Source of the DNA: Archangium primigenium
GTDB taxonomy: Bacteria; Myxococcota; Myxococcia; Myxococcales; Myxococcaceae
DNA: 64,000 bases
Direction of reading: 5' to 3'
Assembly: GCF_016904885.1 (NCBI RefSeq)
Contig: NZ_JADWYI010000001.1
Coordinates: 9,047,224 to 9,111,223, forward strand
In this document: piece by piece, positions 8,263 to 15,502 of the stretch
How positions within the stretch are numbered: position 1 is the stretch's first letter
How the letters are laid out: each line of letters starts with the position of its first letter
Translations under genes and position numbers: made by a program
The notes under the pieces: model-generated
Told to the model about the DNA's origin: nothing
What the model saw: only the letters and a program-made list of their open reading frames with translations
Databases searched by the model: none

Positions 8263-9344
8263 GGTGCTTCTCCTCTCACGGACTGATGGGCCATGGGCCC
8301 GATGAGCGCCTGCAACAGGTCGCGCACGCCCTGCGGATTGGGCAGGGACGCGAGCGCCCGGAGCGCCATGAATGTCGAGCGCGCCATCACCGACTCGGTG
8401 GCCGCGAATCCGCCCGCGTCCTCCACCAGGCCGCGCACCCGCGCGAGGCTCGCGCCCTCCCGCGCCTCGGGCGCCAGGTGCGCCAGGGCCCACAGCTCCT
8501 CGCGCACCTCGGGCCGCGCGCGGCACCAGGCGGCCACCAGCGGAAAGCCGCACCGGCCCTGGACAAACCCCACCCCACCGCCCGCCTCCGGGCCCTCGCC
8601 CAGTCCGGCCCCCTCGCGGCGCAGCTCCACCGTCAGCCCCACCCCGAGCCCCACCCGCGCCAGCCGCAGCCGCGTGTCCGCGTCCGCCCCGGCCAGCAGC
8701 GCCCCACAGACCAGGGAGGACGCCAGGCCCTCGCGCACGGCCCTCAAGCGCACCAGGCGCATGGCCCGCCCCACGCCGCCCGGCTCCAGGAGCCCGCCGC
8801 CCTGTTCGGCGCGGAACAGCCCGGCGCTCGTGTAACGGTGCAGGCGCAGGCAGTGCTCGCCCGCCTCGCCGGCCCCCGGCACTCCCGCCTCGAGCATGGT
8901 CTCCAGGGCCCGGGCGAAGAGATGGTCGCCCACCACCACCGCCAGGTGCTCGCCCGTCCGCTCGGGCGCGAGCCGCGCGCACAGCCCCGCCGGCCGCCGC
9001 GCATCCCCTTGCCGCAGTACCTCGTCATGGATGGCCTGGGACGCGTGCAGCAGCTCCAGCCCCGCGGCGAAGCGCCACAGCCCCGCGGGCACCACCGGCG
9101 AGCCCCGCACGAGGCAATAGCCCGCCAGGAGCAGCGCGGCCCGGGGCCGCTCGGCCGGGCGCAGCACCACGCCCCGCACCCGCGCCAGCGCCTCCGCCCA
9201 CTGCGTGTCCAGGCGCACCTCGTCCGGCAGCTCGAGCAGCCCCGCCAGCGCCCCGTCCACCTGGGCTCGGACCAACGTCAGCCAGTTCCGCTCCGCGGAG
9301 GGAGCAGGCGGGGCCGACGGGTTGATGAACGGCATGAGCCCCAT
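8259..9344 (-). CDS. crtE: CrtE-like polyprenyl synthetase homologue with degenerate active-site motifs
   Basis: This 361-residue protein has the all-helical polyprenyl synthetase layout and holds the crtE position as first gene of the operon. Recognisable stretches include ERPRAALLL, LLHASQAIHDE, VVVGDHLFARALE and a region ending GVGLTVELRRE. The first aspartate-rich motif, normally DDxxD, reads DEVLR here (residues 107-111), although the following DARR is kept. The second, normally DDxxD after GxxFQ, reads VELRREGAG (about 239-247). Magnesium-diphosphate binding as in normal GGPP synthases is therefore doubtful. It may be a non-catalytic partner, with another prenyl synthase elsewhere in the genome. 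The ATG at 9344 has an AAGGAG ribosome site 7 bases upstream. Confidence 0.75.
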   Translation of the reverse strand: MGLMPFINPSAPPAPSAERNWLTLVRAQVDGALAGLLELPDEVRLDTQWAEALARVRGVVLRPAERPRAALLLAGYCLVRGSPVVPAGLWRFAAGLELLHASQAIHDEVLRQGDARRPAGLCARLAPERTGEHLAVVVGDHLFARALETMLEAGVPGAGEAGEHCLRLHRYTSAGLFRAEQGGGLLEPGGVGRAMRLVRLRAVREGLASSLVCGALLAGADADTRLRLARVGLGVGLTVELRREGAGLGEGPEAGGGVGFVQGRCGFPLVAAWCRARPEVREELWALAHLAPEAREGASLARVRGLVEDAGGFAATESVMARSTFMALRALASLPNPQGVRDLLQALIGPMAHQSVRGEAP

Positions 9345-9383
9345 GCGGCACTCCTTCGCGATCCTGCCTACCCTCGTAAGGAG

Positions 9384-9412
9384 ATGTAAGCTTTGCGTAT
9401 AAGGTTTGTCAA
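9384..9412 (-). promoter_or_regulatory. Putative promoter of the carotenoid operon
   Basis: On the minus strand a perfect TTGACA (9412-9407) is followed after 17 bases by TTACAT (9389-9384), giving an initiation point near 9377 and a short leader before the crtE ribosome site. The -10 match is weak (3 of 6 bases), while the -35 match is perfect. The -35 box lies inside the third 11-bp operator repeat, so a bound repressor would block RNA polymerase. Confidence 0.6.
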
Positions 9413-9434
9413 GGCTATGTTCAAGGTTTGTACA
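9402..9434 (-). promoter_or_regulatory. Three contiguous 11-bp direct repeats, CarH/CarA-type operator
   Basis: Read on the minus strand, the 33 bases are three head-to-tail 11-mers: TGTACAAACCT (9434-9424), TGAACATAGCC (9423-9413) and TTGACAAACCT (9412-9402). T at position 1, ACA at positions 4-6 and A and C at positions 8-9 are kept in all three. CarH tetramers are known to bind 11-bp direct repeats that include the -35 box of carotenoid promoters, with a TnnACA core as I recall, and the same core is present here. M. xanthus encodes CarA and CarH at the downstream end of this operon, which lies outside the window. Confidence 0.7.
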
Positions 9435-10030
9435 TGACCCACTCACGACAATCCCTGAAGACCCGGCGGCTGATGGGGCTGCTGATGACCGCTCTCCTGG
9501 CCACCAGCCCAGCACTCGCCGCATCACCGGAGGCAGGCCCGATGGATGCAAGCTTGTGGAACTCGAATGGAAAGGAAGTGGCGCTGTCCAAATGGCGGGG
9601 AAAACCCGTCATTCTCTTCTACGAGGATCGCCACTCCACGACACTCAACGGCCAGCTCAAGGAGAGCCTGTTCAACCGGGGACGCCAGATGGGACTGCTC
9701 GACGCGGCCTTCGTCGTGGCGGTGGCCAACCTGGAGTCCTTCGACTTCTTCCCCGCGCGGGACATCGCGCTGTCGCACGTGCGGGACGAGGAGAAGAAGT
9801 GGAACATCCCCATCCTGGTGGACCTCAAGGGCACGATGAGCGGCGCGCCCTGGAGCCTGCCCAAGAAGACGTCCTCGGTGATGCTGCTCACCCCCGAGGG
9901 CCAGGTCGTCTTCCGCTACTCGGGTCGCATGGACCGCGAGGAGATGGACGAGTTCTTCCAGAAGCTCGGACAGCTGCTCGGGCGTGACATGGGCGCGGGC
10001 GCCGGAGCCGGCGAGGGTGCCCACCCATGA
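9434..10030 (+). CDS. Exported thioredoxin-fold (redoxin-like) protein without CxxC
   Basis: The 198-residue product has a signal peptide (basic start, hydrophobic core at about 15-29, cleavage near ALAA). A thioredoxin-like region follows, with GKPVILFYEDRHST at the place where a redoxin would carry its active site. There is no CxxC motif and no cysteine there, so it is not an ordinary thiol oxidoreductase; it resembles YtfJ/redoxin-like proteins only loosely. I use the ATG at 9434, with AAGG 7 bases upstream; a TTG two codons earlier is possible. The gene is divergent from crtE, and its ribosome site and first base lie inside the 11-bp operator repeats, so it may share the light response. 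Its stop overlaps the next gene as ATGA. Confidence 0.7.
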   Translation: MTHSRQSLKTRRLMGLLMTALLATSPALAASPEAGPMDASLWNSNGKEVALSKWRGKPVILFYEDRHSTTLNGQLKESLFNRGRQMGLLDAAFVVAVANLESFDFFPARDIALSHVRDEEKKWNIPILVDLKGTMSGAPWSLPKKTSSVMLLTPEGQVVFRYSGRMDREEMDEFFQKLGQLLGRDMGAGAGAGEGAHP

Positions 10031-10932
10031 AGGTGGCCGTCACCGGCGCGAGCGGCTTCCTGGGGCCCATCCTCGTCCAGCGGCTGTTGGAGCGAGGCCA
10101 CGAGGTGCACGTGCTGGCGCGTGACGTGAAGCGCGCCCTCTCGGGCCTGCCCTCGGGGGTGACGGGCTCCTACTTCGACACCATCACCCCTTTGTCTCCG
10201 GACGCGCTCGCGGGCGCCGAGGCGGTCATCCACCTGGCGGGCGAGACGGTCAACCAACGTTGGACAGAGTCGGCGCGCCGGCGCATCCAGGAGAGCCGGG
10301 TGGTGGGCACACGCATGCTCGTGGAGGCCATGAAGGCCGCGGGCACGGTGCGCCGCTTCGTGTCCGCCTCGGCCTCGGGCTACTACGGCGCGGACCGGGG
10401 CGCCGAGCCACTCACGGAGACGGGCGCGCCCGGGGACGACTTCCTCGCGCGCGTGTGCCGCGCGTGGGAGGCCGAGGCCCACGAGGCGGACGCCGCGGGC
10501 ATCCCCACGGTGGTGGCGCGGCTGGGCGTGGTGCTGCACCCGTCCGGGGGCGCGCTGCGCCAGATGCTGCCCGCCTTCCGCCTGGGCGTGGGGGGCCGCA
10601 TGGGCTCGGGCAAGCAGTACCTCAGTTGGATCCACCGGGACGACGCGGTGGGCCTGCTGCTCTTCGCGCTGGAGCAGGAGGCCCTGCGCGGGCCGCTCAA
10701 CGTGACGGCGCCCGAGCCGGTGACGAACGAGGACTTCGCGCACACGCTCGGCGCGGCGCTGCGCCGCCCGTCCCTGCTGCCCCTGCCGGGCTTCGCGCTC
10801 AAGGCGGCACTCGGGGAGATGTCGCTCGTGGTGCTGGGCGGCCAGCGCGTGCTGCCGCGTGGGGCCCAGGACGCGGGCTACACGTTCCAGTACACCGCCC
10901 TCGCCCCGGCCCTGCGCGCCCTGCTCGCTTGA
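10027..10932 (+). CDS. TIGR01777-family NAD(P)-dependent epimerase
   Basis: The 301-residue protein is a short-chain dehydrogenase-like sugar-epimerase homologue of the YfcH/TIGR01777 type. It starts with the Rossmann motif VTGASGFLG (residues 5-13) and has VIHLAGETV and SASGYYG, the latter containing the active-site region of the family; a C-terminal DUF1731-like stretch (LPLPGFALK...GGQRVLP) completes it. Substrate and pathway are unknown for this family. It overlaps the redoxin-like gene by 4 bases (ATGA), so the two are probably made from one message. The large overlapping frames in other registers are shadows. Confidence 0.88.
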   Translation: MKVAVTGASGFLGPILVQRLLERGHEVHVLARDVKRALSGLPSGVTGSYFDTITPLSPDALAGAEAVIHLAGETVNQRWTESARRRIQESRVVGTRMLVEAMKAAGTVRRFVSASASGYYGADRGAEPLTETGAPGDDFLARVCRAWEAEAHEADAAGIPTVVARLGVVLHPSGGALRQMLPAFRLGVGGRMGSGKQYLSWIHRDDAVGLLLFALEQEALRGPLNVTAPEPVTNEDFAHTLGAALRRPSLLPLPGFALKAALGEMSLVVLGGQRVLPRGAQDAGYTFQYTALAPALRALLA

Positions 10933-10957
10933 GCGCACACGCGCGAGGAGAAGAGGC

Positions 10958-11425
10958 ATGGCGGAAGAGCGCTTCGGGCAGGACCACTGGACGGCCCAGT
11001 TGGAGCAGCGGCTCCACGAGCGCGGTTTCAGCTCGCTCACTGCCTTCGCGGACGCGCACCCGACGCGTCCCCTGGTGGAACTGGCCGAGCAGCTCGGGAA
11101 CGACTTCAGCGCGGTACATCTCTTCAAACGGCTGGTGCACGAGGCGGAACGAAGCCATCAGGTGACCCGTCTCGTGCGCGGCCAATTCGTTCGTGAATTG
11201 CACGAGAGCTTTCCTGACGGCTGGCCCCCCGTCCTGGACGAGGAAACCCGCCTGGAAATCGCATTGGCGCTCGGATCCTGGTTCGGCTTCACTCCCGTGA
11301 CACATCAGGGACGAGTCAACCGTGCCAGTGACGCGCTCCTCGCCCAGCCACCGCCCCCCGGCTGGCGCCCGAACGGTCCCGATGACGCGTTGCTGAGCAT
11401 GCTCCTCCCCGACAAGGAGAGTTGA
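10958..11425 (+). CDS. Hypothetical protein
   Basis: This 155-residue protein starts at an ATG preceded by a good ribosome site (GAGGAGAAGAGG). The sequence is soluble and mainly helical, with no signal peptide or membrane segment. I do not recognise a family. The C-terminal third contains GSWFGFTPVTHQGR and a PPPPGW turn. It lies 25 bases after the epimerase gene on the same strand. Base composition falls noticeably within its second half compared with the genes before it, and it borders the conflict-type cassette beginning at about 11.47 kb, so it might belong to either unit. Confidence 0.7.
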   Translation: MAEERFGQDHWTAQLEQRLHERGFSSLTAFADAHPTRPLVELAEQLGNDFSAVHLFKRLVHEAERSHQVTRLVRGQFVRELHESFPDGWPPVLDEETRLEIALALGSWFGFTPVTHQGRVNRASDALLAQPPPPGWRPNGPDDALLSMLLPDKES

Positions 11426-11473
11426 TTCGAACGACGCACTGACTCACTGCGGAAATCGAACAAGCTGCGGCGT

Positions 11474-11489
11474 CCACGTCAGCGGATCA
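11474..11489. repeat. Short direct repeat, left copy, flanking the toxin-like cassette
   Basis: The 16 bases CCACGTCAGCGGATCA recur exactly at 15472-15487. The identity extends to 22 bases with one mismatch (GCCCA follows in both after a variable base). The two copies are in the same orientation, 3998 bases apart, and bracket the lipoprotein/partner gene pair. The left copy contains the stop codon of the minus-strand fragment at 11479-11706. Confidence 0.75.
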
Positions 11490-11706
11490 TGCCCACCCTC
11501 GGGAACGTGACGTTCCCGTAGCGCTGCGGCGCGAGACGGGAGGAGAGGGCCAGCTTCCCACCTTCCGCAGCCCCCAGCCAGCTGCGCACCCAGTGAATTG
11601 ACGGCCGCATCCGTACCCCCGTGTAATTCCGGGAGTACGATTTCCAGGCCATGTGGTTCGCTGGGGAGGTGCGGCATGTCCAACCGTCTTGTTGGTCCGC
11701 GCCCAT
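11479..11706 (-). pseudogene. Possible 3' fragment of a minus-strand gene
   Basis: A 75-codon minus-strand frame with strongly GC-biased third positions ends in ...GNVTFPRVGMIR. It has no convincing start or ribosome site; upstream of it lies the divergent lipoprotein gene. The region 11426-11782 (357 bases) has no other plausible gene. The end of the frame lies in a 22-bp segment repeated just after the DUF5953 gene at 15.49 kb, which suggests it is the remaining tail of a related locus cut off by rearrangement. I cannot assign a family, and it could be non-coding. Confidence 0.3.
11500..11518. repeat. Perfect 19-bp palindrome
   Basis: CGGGAACGT and ACGTTCCCG are exact reverse complements around a single G. 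The palindrome lies in the stretch between the hypothetical gene ending at 11425 and the lipoprotein gene, and inside the possible minus-strand gene fragment. It could be a protein-binding site or a hairpin; there is no T-run to make it a standard terminator. Confidence 0.5.
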
Positions 11707-11782
11707 CAGGCGCGCGACACCACCCCCGGGTGGTGCGTTGGTCCCTTTGAGCGGATGGGAGGAGCGGCTTCACGCGGAAGGC

Positions 11783-13912
11783 TTGAGGCGGCATCACCTC
11801 GGCCCGGTCCTCCTGGCCCTGTGGGCGCTGGTGCTATTGGGCGGGTGCGCCACGGGCCACCCACGCGGGAGTCTGCTGGGCGGCTTTGGCATGCACTCGC
11901 GATCCTCCGCGTTCCGCTCCAGTGCCGGGCCACGGCAGTCGGCATCGTCTCCTGCGCTGGTGGATGTGGCGGGAGGCGGGGGCGGCTTCCCCGGGCAGAC
12001 GGTGGACCCATTGCAAGGCGGGCCTCCAGGTTGGCCCGACCTGTCCTCCAGCCAGGAGGTGCTCGCCCCCTTCCTGGCGTGCGACTCGCCCGCGGAGTTC
12101 ATCGAGCTTCAGCGCGGGGTGGACATGGTCCGGCTGGTGGAGGAACTGGATGACTGGTCCGCTGTGCGGCTCGGCTCCCTGGGGCCTGTGCGCGCGGGTG
12201 CCGATGTCCTCAACCGCAAGCGCGCCGCCTTTCTCGTCACCGCCACCCGGGAGTATGGCGCCGCTCGGGCTGAGCTGTTTGCCCTCTTCCTCATCCACTC
12301 GGCCTTCGACGACGACCTGCAGCAGGTCCTCCTCCTGCTGGCCGGGGACAAGCAGCTCGGAGACACACTGGGACGCATGGGCGCTGTCCGCGAGGCGCTG
12401 CGGCAGCGGGGACTGAGCCTCTCGGACTACAAGGACCGGCCCGAGCGCCTGGGTGACATCGGCCGCGGACTGATGAGCGCCGCCGGCGAGGCCCTGTCCA
12501 CCAGCGATCTGGTCCAGGGGGCCCTCGCCATGACGTACTCCGCGCAGCGCGGGCAACTGCCTCCGCCCTACCAGGCGTTGCTCGACGAGGTGGAGCGAGC
12601 GGAGATGGAGGCGGCCTTCTCACCGGGCAACGTGTTGCTGGGCGGCTTCGATAGGCTGACGTTTGGAGTGCCGGTGGGCTTCTACAACCTGGTGGCCGGC
12701 ACGTGCCACGGGGTGTACTCGCTGTCGGAGGGCCGCTACGAGCAGGCCACGCGCGAGCTGTCGGCCGCGGCGGTGCTGGTGTCCTTGTACGCAGGAGGCA
12801 AGGGCATGCGTTACCTCTCAGAGGCGAGGGGGGTCACGGGCAGCCGGTGGGTACGGGTGGGGCAGTTCCAGGTACCGGAGTTGGGCTTCCAGGGACTGGC
12901 GCAGGTGGCGGAGCGGCTGCTGAACCGGCTGGGAGGGGAGGGTATCCGCGAGCTGGCCAGGTACATGCAGACCAACCGAGAGGCGGCCCTGTTGGTGTAC
13001 GAGGGGGGAGAGGCGGGTGCCTTGGCCCTCTACGAGGCCCGGGGCAATGTGGCCAGGGCGCAGGCGTGGCTGTCGGAAGCGAAGTCTGGAAGCGCGGGGG
13101 TGCCCACCTCGACGAGGGCCGGTATCGGGAAGGGCCTCGGCAGCACGGCATCCCTATTGGACGAGGCGGCGGGTCTCACCCAGGAGGTGGTGGAAGCCAG
13201 GCTCTCTCAGGTGGAACTCGACTCCGCGGGCCCGCGCCTGCCCGGGAACGTGGCGGTGCTGGAGAAACAGCGCCCCTCCGTCAAGGCACCGCCGGAAGCC
13301 CAGGGGCACCCGCTCTGGAGCGAGTACGTCGCCTATTGGGAGAACCGCCTCGCGGAGCTCCATCAGCGCAAGGCAGTCAAACCGCCCCTGGCGTGGGCGG
13401 GCTACGAGCAGATGCGCGGGCTGTTCGCCCGAGGGCTCGCATTCGAGAGGACCATGGTGGACCTGCTGCGCGCCGATGCAGCCCTCCCACGAGCGCAACG
13501 CCGCTTCCTCAAGGACTTCAACCAGCCCCTCATCGAAACGTACGTGGGCGTCGCGAAGCCGGGCACTCCTGGCATCCGATTCGCGGACGTGCTCGTCATC
13601 GAGAAGCAGCCGCCCGCGGGCCAGCCGCCCCGCATGGAGACCTTCAGCTTCAAGAGCCGCAATCTCAAGCTGCTCGAGGGCAGATCCTTGGAGACGCAGA
13701 TGAGGGTGGATGCGAACGACGCCTTGCAGTACTACGGCGGGACGCTGGACATTCGTCGGCCTTCCCTTGGCCTTCGCGGCACGCAGGTGCAGATCCAAAG
13801 GGTCTGCCTCATTTATGAAGGCGGCTTGCTCACCCCGGACCCACGAGCAGTGAAGAAGGCAGCGACGGCGGTTGAAGGGAATCTCAGAGGGGTAGAGGTG
13901 CTGTTCGAATGA
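11783..13912 (+). CDS. Lipoprotein with toxin-like (PD-(D/E)xK-related) C-terminal domain
   Basis: From a TTG at 11783 the product has 709 residues and begins with a short basic stretch, a hydrophobic core and the lipobox LLGGC (C22), so export and lipidation are expected. The ATG at 11651 would put 44 polar residues before the signal peptide and is less likely. A helical central region contains GGFDRLTFGVPVGFYN. The C-terminal ~110 residues (from about 598) contain ADVLVIE (D602), METFSFKSR (E619, K624) and end in a strand-rich segment; this is the pattern of restriction-endonuclease-fold toxins found in myxobacterial polymorphic toxins, but the usual acidic residue two before the lysine is S. 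The downstream gene overlaps by ATGA, as toxin and partner genes often do. Nuclease activity is inferred only. Confidence 0.65.
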   Translation: MRRHHLGPVLLALWALVLLGGCATGHPRGSLLGGFGMHSRSSAFRSSAGPRQSASSPALVDVAGGGGGFPGQTVDPLQGGPPGWPDLSSSQEVLAPFLACDSPAEFIELQRGVDMVRLVEELDDWSAVRLGSLGPVRAGADVLNRKRAAFLVTATREYGAARAELFALFLIHSAFDDDLQQVLLLLAGDKQLGDTLGRMGAVREALRQRGLSLSDYKDRPERLGDIGRGLMSAAGEALSTSDLVQGALAMTYSAQRGQLPPPYQALLDEVERAEMEAAFSPGNVLLGGFDRLTFGVPVGFYNLVAGTCHGVYSLSEGRYEQATRELSAAAVLVSLYAGGKGMRYLSEARGVTGSRWVRVGQFQVPELGFQGLAQVAERLLNRLGGEGIRELARYMQTNREAALLVYEGGEAGALALYEARGNVARAQAWLSEAKSGSAGVPTSTRAGIGKGLGSTASLLDEAAGLTQEVVEARLSQVELDSAGPRLPGNVAVLEKQRPSVKAPPEAQGHPLWSEYVAYWENRLAELHQRKAVKPPLAWAGYEQMRGLFARGLAFERTMVDLLRADAALPRAQRRFLKDFNQPLIETYVGVAKPGTPGIRFADVLVIEKQPPAGQPPRMETFSFKSRNLKLLEGRSLETQMRVDANDALQYYGGTLDIRRPSLGLRGTQVQIQRVCLIYEGGLLTPDPRAVKKAATAVEGNLRGVEVLFE

Positions 13913-15249
13913 AGGCGCTGAAGTTTCGGAACTTGAACGTGGAGGACCGTCTCAGGTTCTTTTTCGAGGGCGCTCTCGACCGTCAGCCTGCACTCGAGCG
14001 CGAACTGGAATCTTTCCTCCAGGCACTTGAGGGGGGCGCGGACCAGTGGATGCCGGACATCGTAGAGGGCAAGCGACGACGCAAGTACTCCCGCGCGGCT
14101 GTTTGGAAGGCCCTGGAGGAGGAGCGCGATGCGTACGGTTCAATCATCGAATTCCGTCGCACCGCATTGCCTGCCCTGTTGCTGACGTTCGCGCTCCGGT
14201 CTTCGCGAGAGCCTCCCGTATTGGACATCAGCCTCGACGTGCAACCCCTCTCCTTCTTCGCGGGGACGGAGCGTTGCGGCGGATTCGTGGACATGGTCCG
14301 CGCCTGGGCCTCCCGCTACCCGGTCACTCGTGCCTCGGCTCACAGCATGGCGGATGACCAGTTGTCGGGTGCTCCCAATTTTGGCCGCGACGACGAGACC
14401 ACGCGGCGAGATGGATTCGACAAGGTATACGAGGTGTTCTGGCTCAATGTCTTCGGCCCGAGGTTGGTGGAAACCGTCGGCCGCGAGCGCATGCTTTCCA
14501 CCCCGGCCCACCGGGTGGAGGAGCTCCCCAATGGCTCCATCCTCCTGCTGACCTGGCCCACCGCCGCGGACTTCGCTTCCGAGGAGGCACGCCAGGCCCA
14601 GGCCCGGGCGCTCGTCCATCTCCGGCCGGACCTGGACTTGGACACCGTCCTGCGGACCCTGCGCGAGCGCAGCGCCACGCTCGCCCCCGTAGCGCCCCGC
14701 TTCCACCCGGACGTGGCTCCGCTCCTCTCGCGCGCGGTGGACGACTTCGCCCTCGGTGAACGCCAGCGCAAGATCACCGAACTCAACGCCTGGCAGCCTC
14801 CCGAGCCGGAGGAGTGGCTCCCCGCCGACGCCGCGCTGCCTTCCGACGTGGAGGAAGCGGAGCGCGTCCTCGAGCACTACGGCTACCTCGCTGAACGCCT
14901 CGTGGCGCTCCTGCACTCCAACGTGCCCTCGGTCTTCAAGGCGACCCCCGAGTCGCTCACGGACACCGACGTCTACTTCTGGTCCGAGGACTTCCCGAAG
15001 ACCCGCCTACGAGAAGTCATCGACGAGCATGCTGTGCCGGCCGTGGGCGCGTACCTGGGCGAGGTGCTGGTGCGGAACCTGGGAGGACAATGGATACCGC
15101 GCAAGAAGCTCGAAGAGGCACAGGTTCTCGTCGGCAACCGCGTCTGGTTCCCTTTCGTCCGGGCTCACCGTTACATGCGCTCCCGCCAGTCGCTGCTGGA
15201 CTACTCCCTCACGCAACTCTACCGCGTGGCCGAGCGCTGCCGTTCCTGA
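13909..15249 (+). CDS. Probable partner/immunity protein of the toxin-like lipoprotein
   Basis: The 446-residue soluble protein has no signal peptide. It starts at an ATG overlapping the toxin-like gene's stop, so the two are translated together. The N-terminal half resembles the DUF5953/Imm52-type layout only in general terms (short strands, a GRDD/GFDKVYE segment). The C-terminal ~110 residues (from about VIDEHAVPAVGAYLGEVLVRNLGG to the end) resemble DUF3806-like domains. Coupling to a lipoprotein with a toxin-like end suggests immunity or chaperone function; this is drawn from context and not from a recognised catalytic site. After it, 15250-15502 contains no gene that I can support. Confidence 0.6.
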   Translation: MKALKFRNLNVEDRLRFFFEGALDRQPALERELESFLQALEGGADQWMPDIVEGKRRRKYSRAAVWKALEEERDAYGSIIEFRRTALPALLLTFALRSSREPPVLDISLDVQPLSFFAGTERCGGFVDMVRAWASRYPVTRASAHSMADDQLSGAPNFGRDDETTRRDGFDKVYEVFWLNVFGPRLVETVGRERMLSTPAHRVEELPNGSILLLTWPTAADFASEEARQAQARALVHLRPDLDLDTVLRTLRERSATLAPVAPRFHPDVAPLLSRAVDDFALGERQRKITELNAWQPPEPEEWLPADAALPSDVEEAERVLEHYGYLAERLVALLHSNVPSVFKATPESLTDTDVYFWSEDFPKTRLREVIDEHAVPAVGAYLGEVLVRNLGGQWIPRKKLEEAQVLVGNRVWFPFVRAHRYMRSRQSLLDYSLTQLYRVAERCRS

Positions 15250-15471
15250 TGGAGGGCTGTTGGGCTTGTCGGCCTTGTTCGTGTGCGTGGTGGTGCTGTC
15301 TTGCTGAAGCTACTGCTGCGTCCGGCGTATGCGGGCCCCGGAACCGAGGCCCTCTACGTGGTACCTGCGACCGGCTCTTCCGCAGTTTGTGTGCAGCCCG
15401 TGTGCATCTGGCCAGTTGCCCGAGCGCGCCGTGCCTGCTTGCCTCTTCGAAGCACATAAAGCGCGGGAGAG

Positions 15472-15487
15472 CCACGTCAGCGGATCA
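15472..15487. repeat. Short direct repeat, right copy, flanking the toxin-like cassette
   Basis: This is the second copy of CCACGTCAGCGGATCA (first at 11474-11489), continued by a further 6 bases with a single mismatch. It lies 15 bases downstream of the stop of the minus-strand DUF5953 gene, so both copies sit at the 3' ends of minus-strand reading frames. Confidence 0.75.
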
Positions 15488-15502
15488 AGCCCAGACCCTC
15501 CC

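Noticed and set aside
11474-15487. The paired 16-bp direct repeats as phage or integrative-element attachment sites
   Set aside because: There is no integrase, excisionase, tRNA gene or phage gene between or beside them. Recombination between duplicated gene tails explains them more simply.
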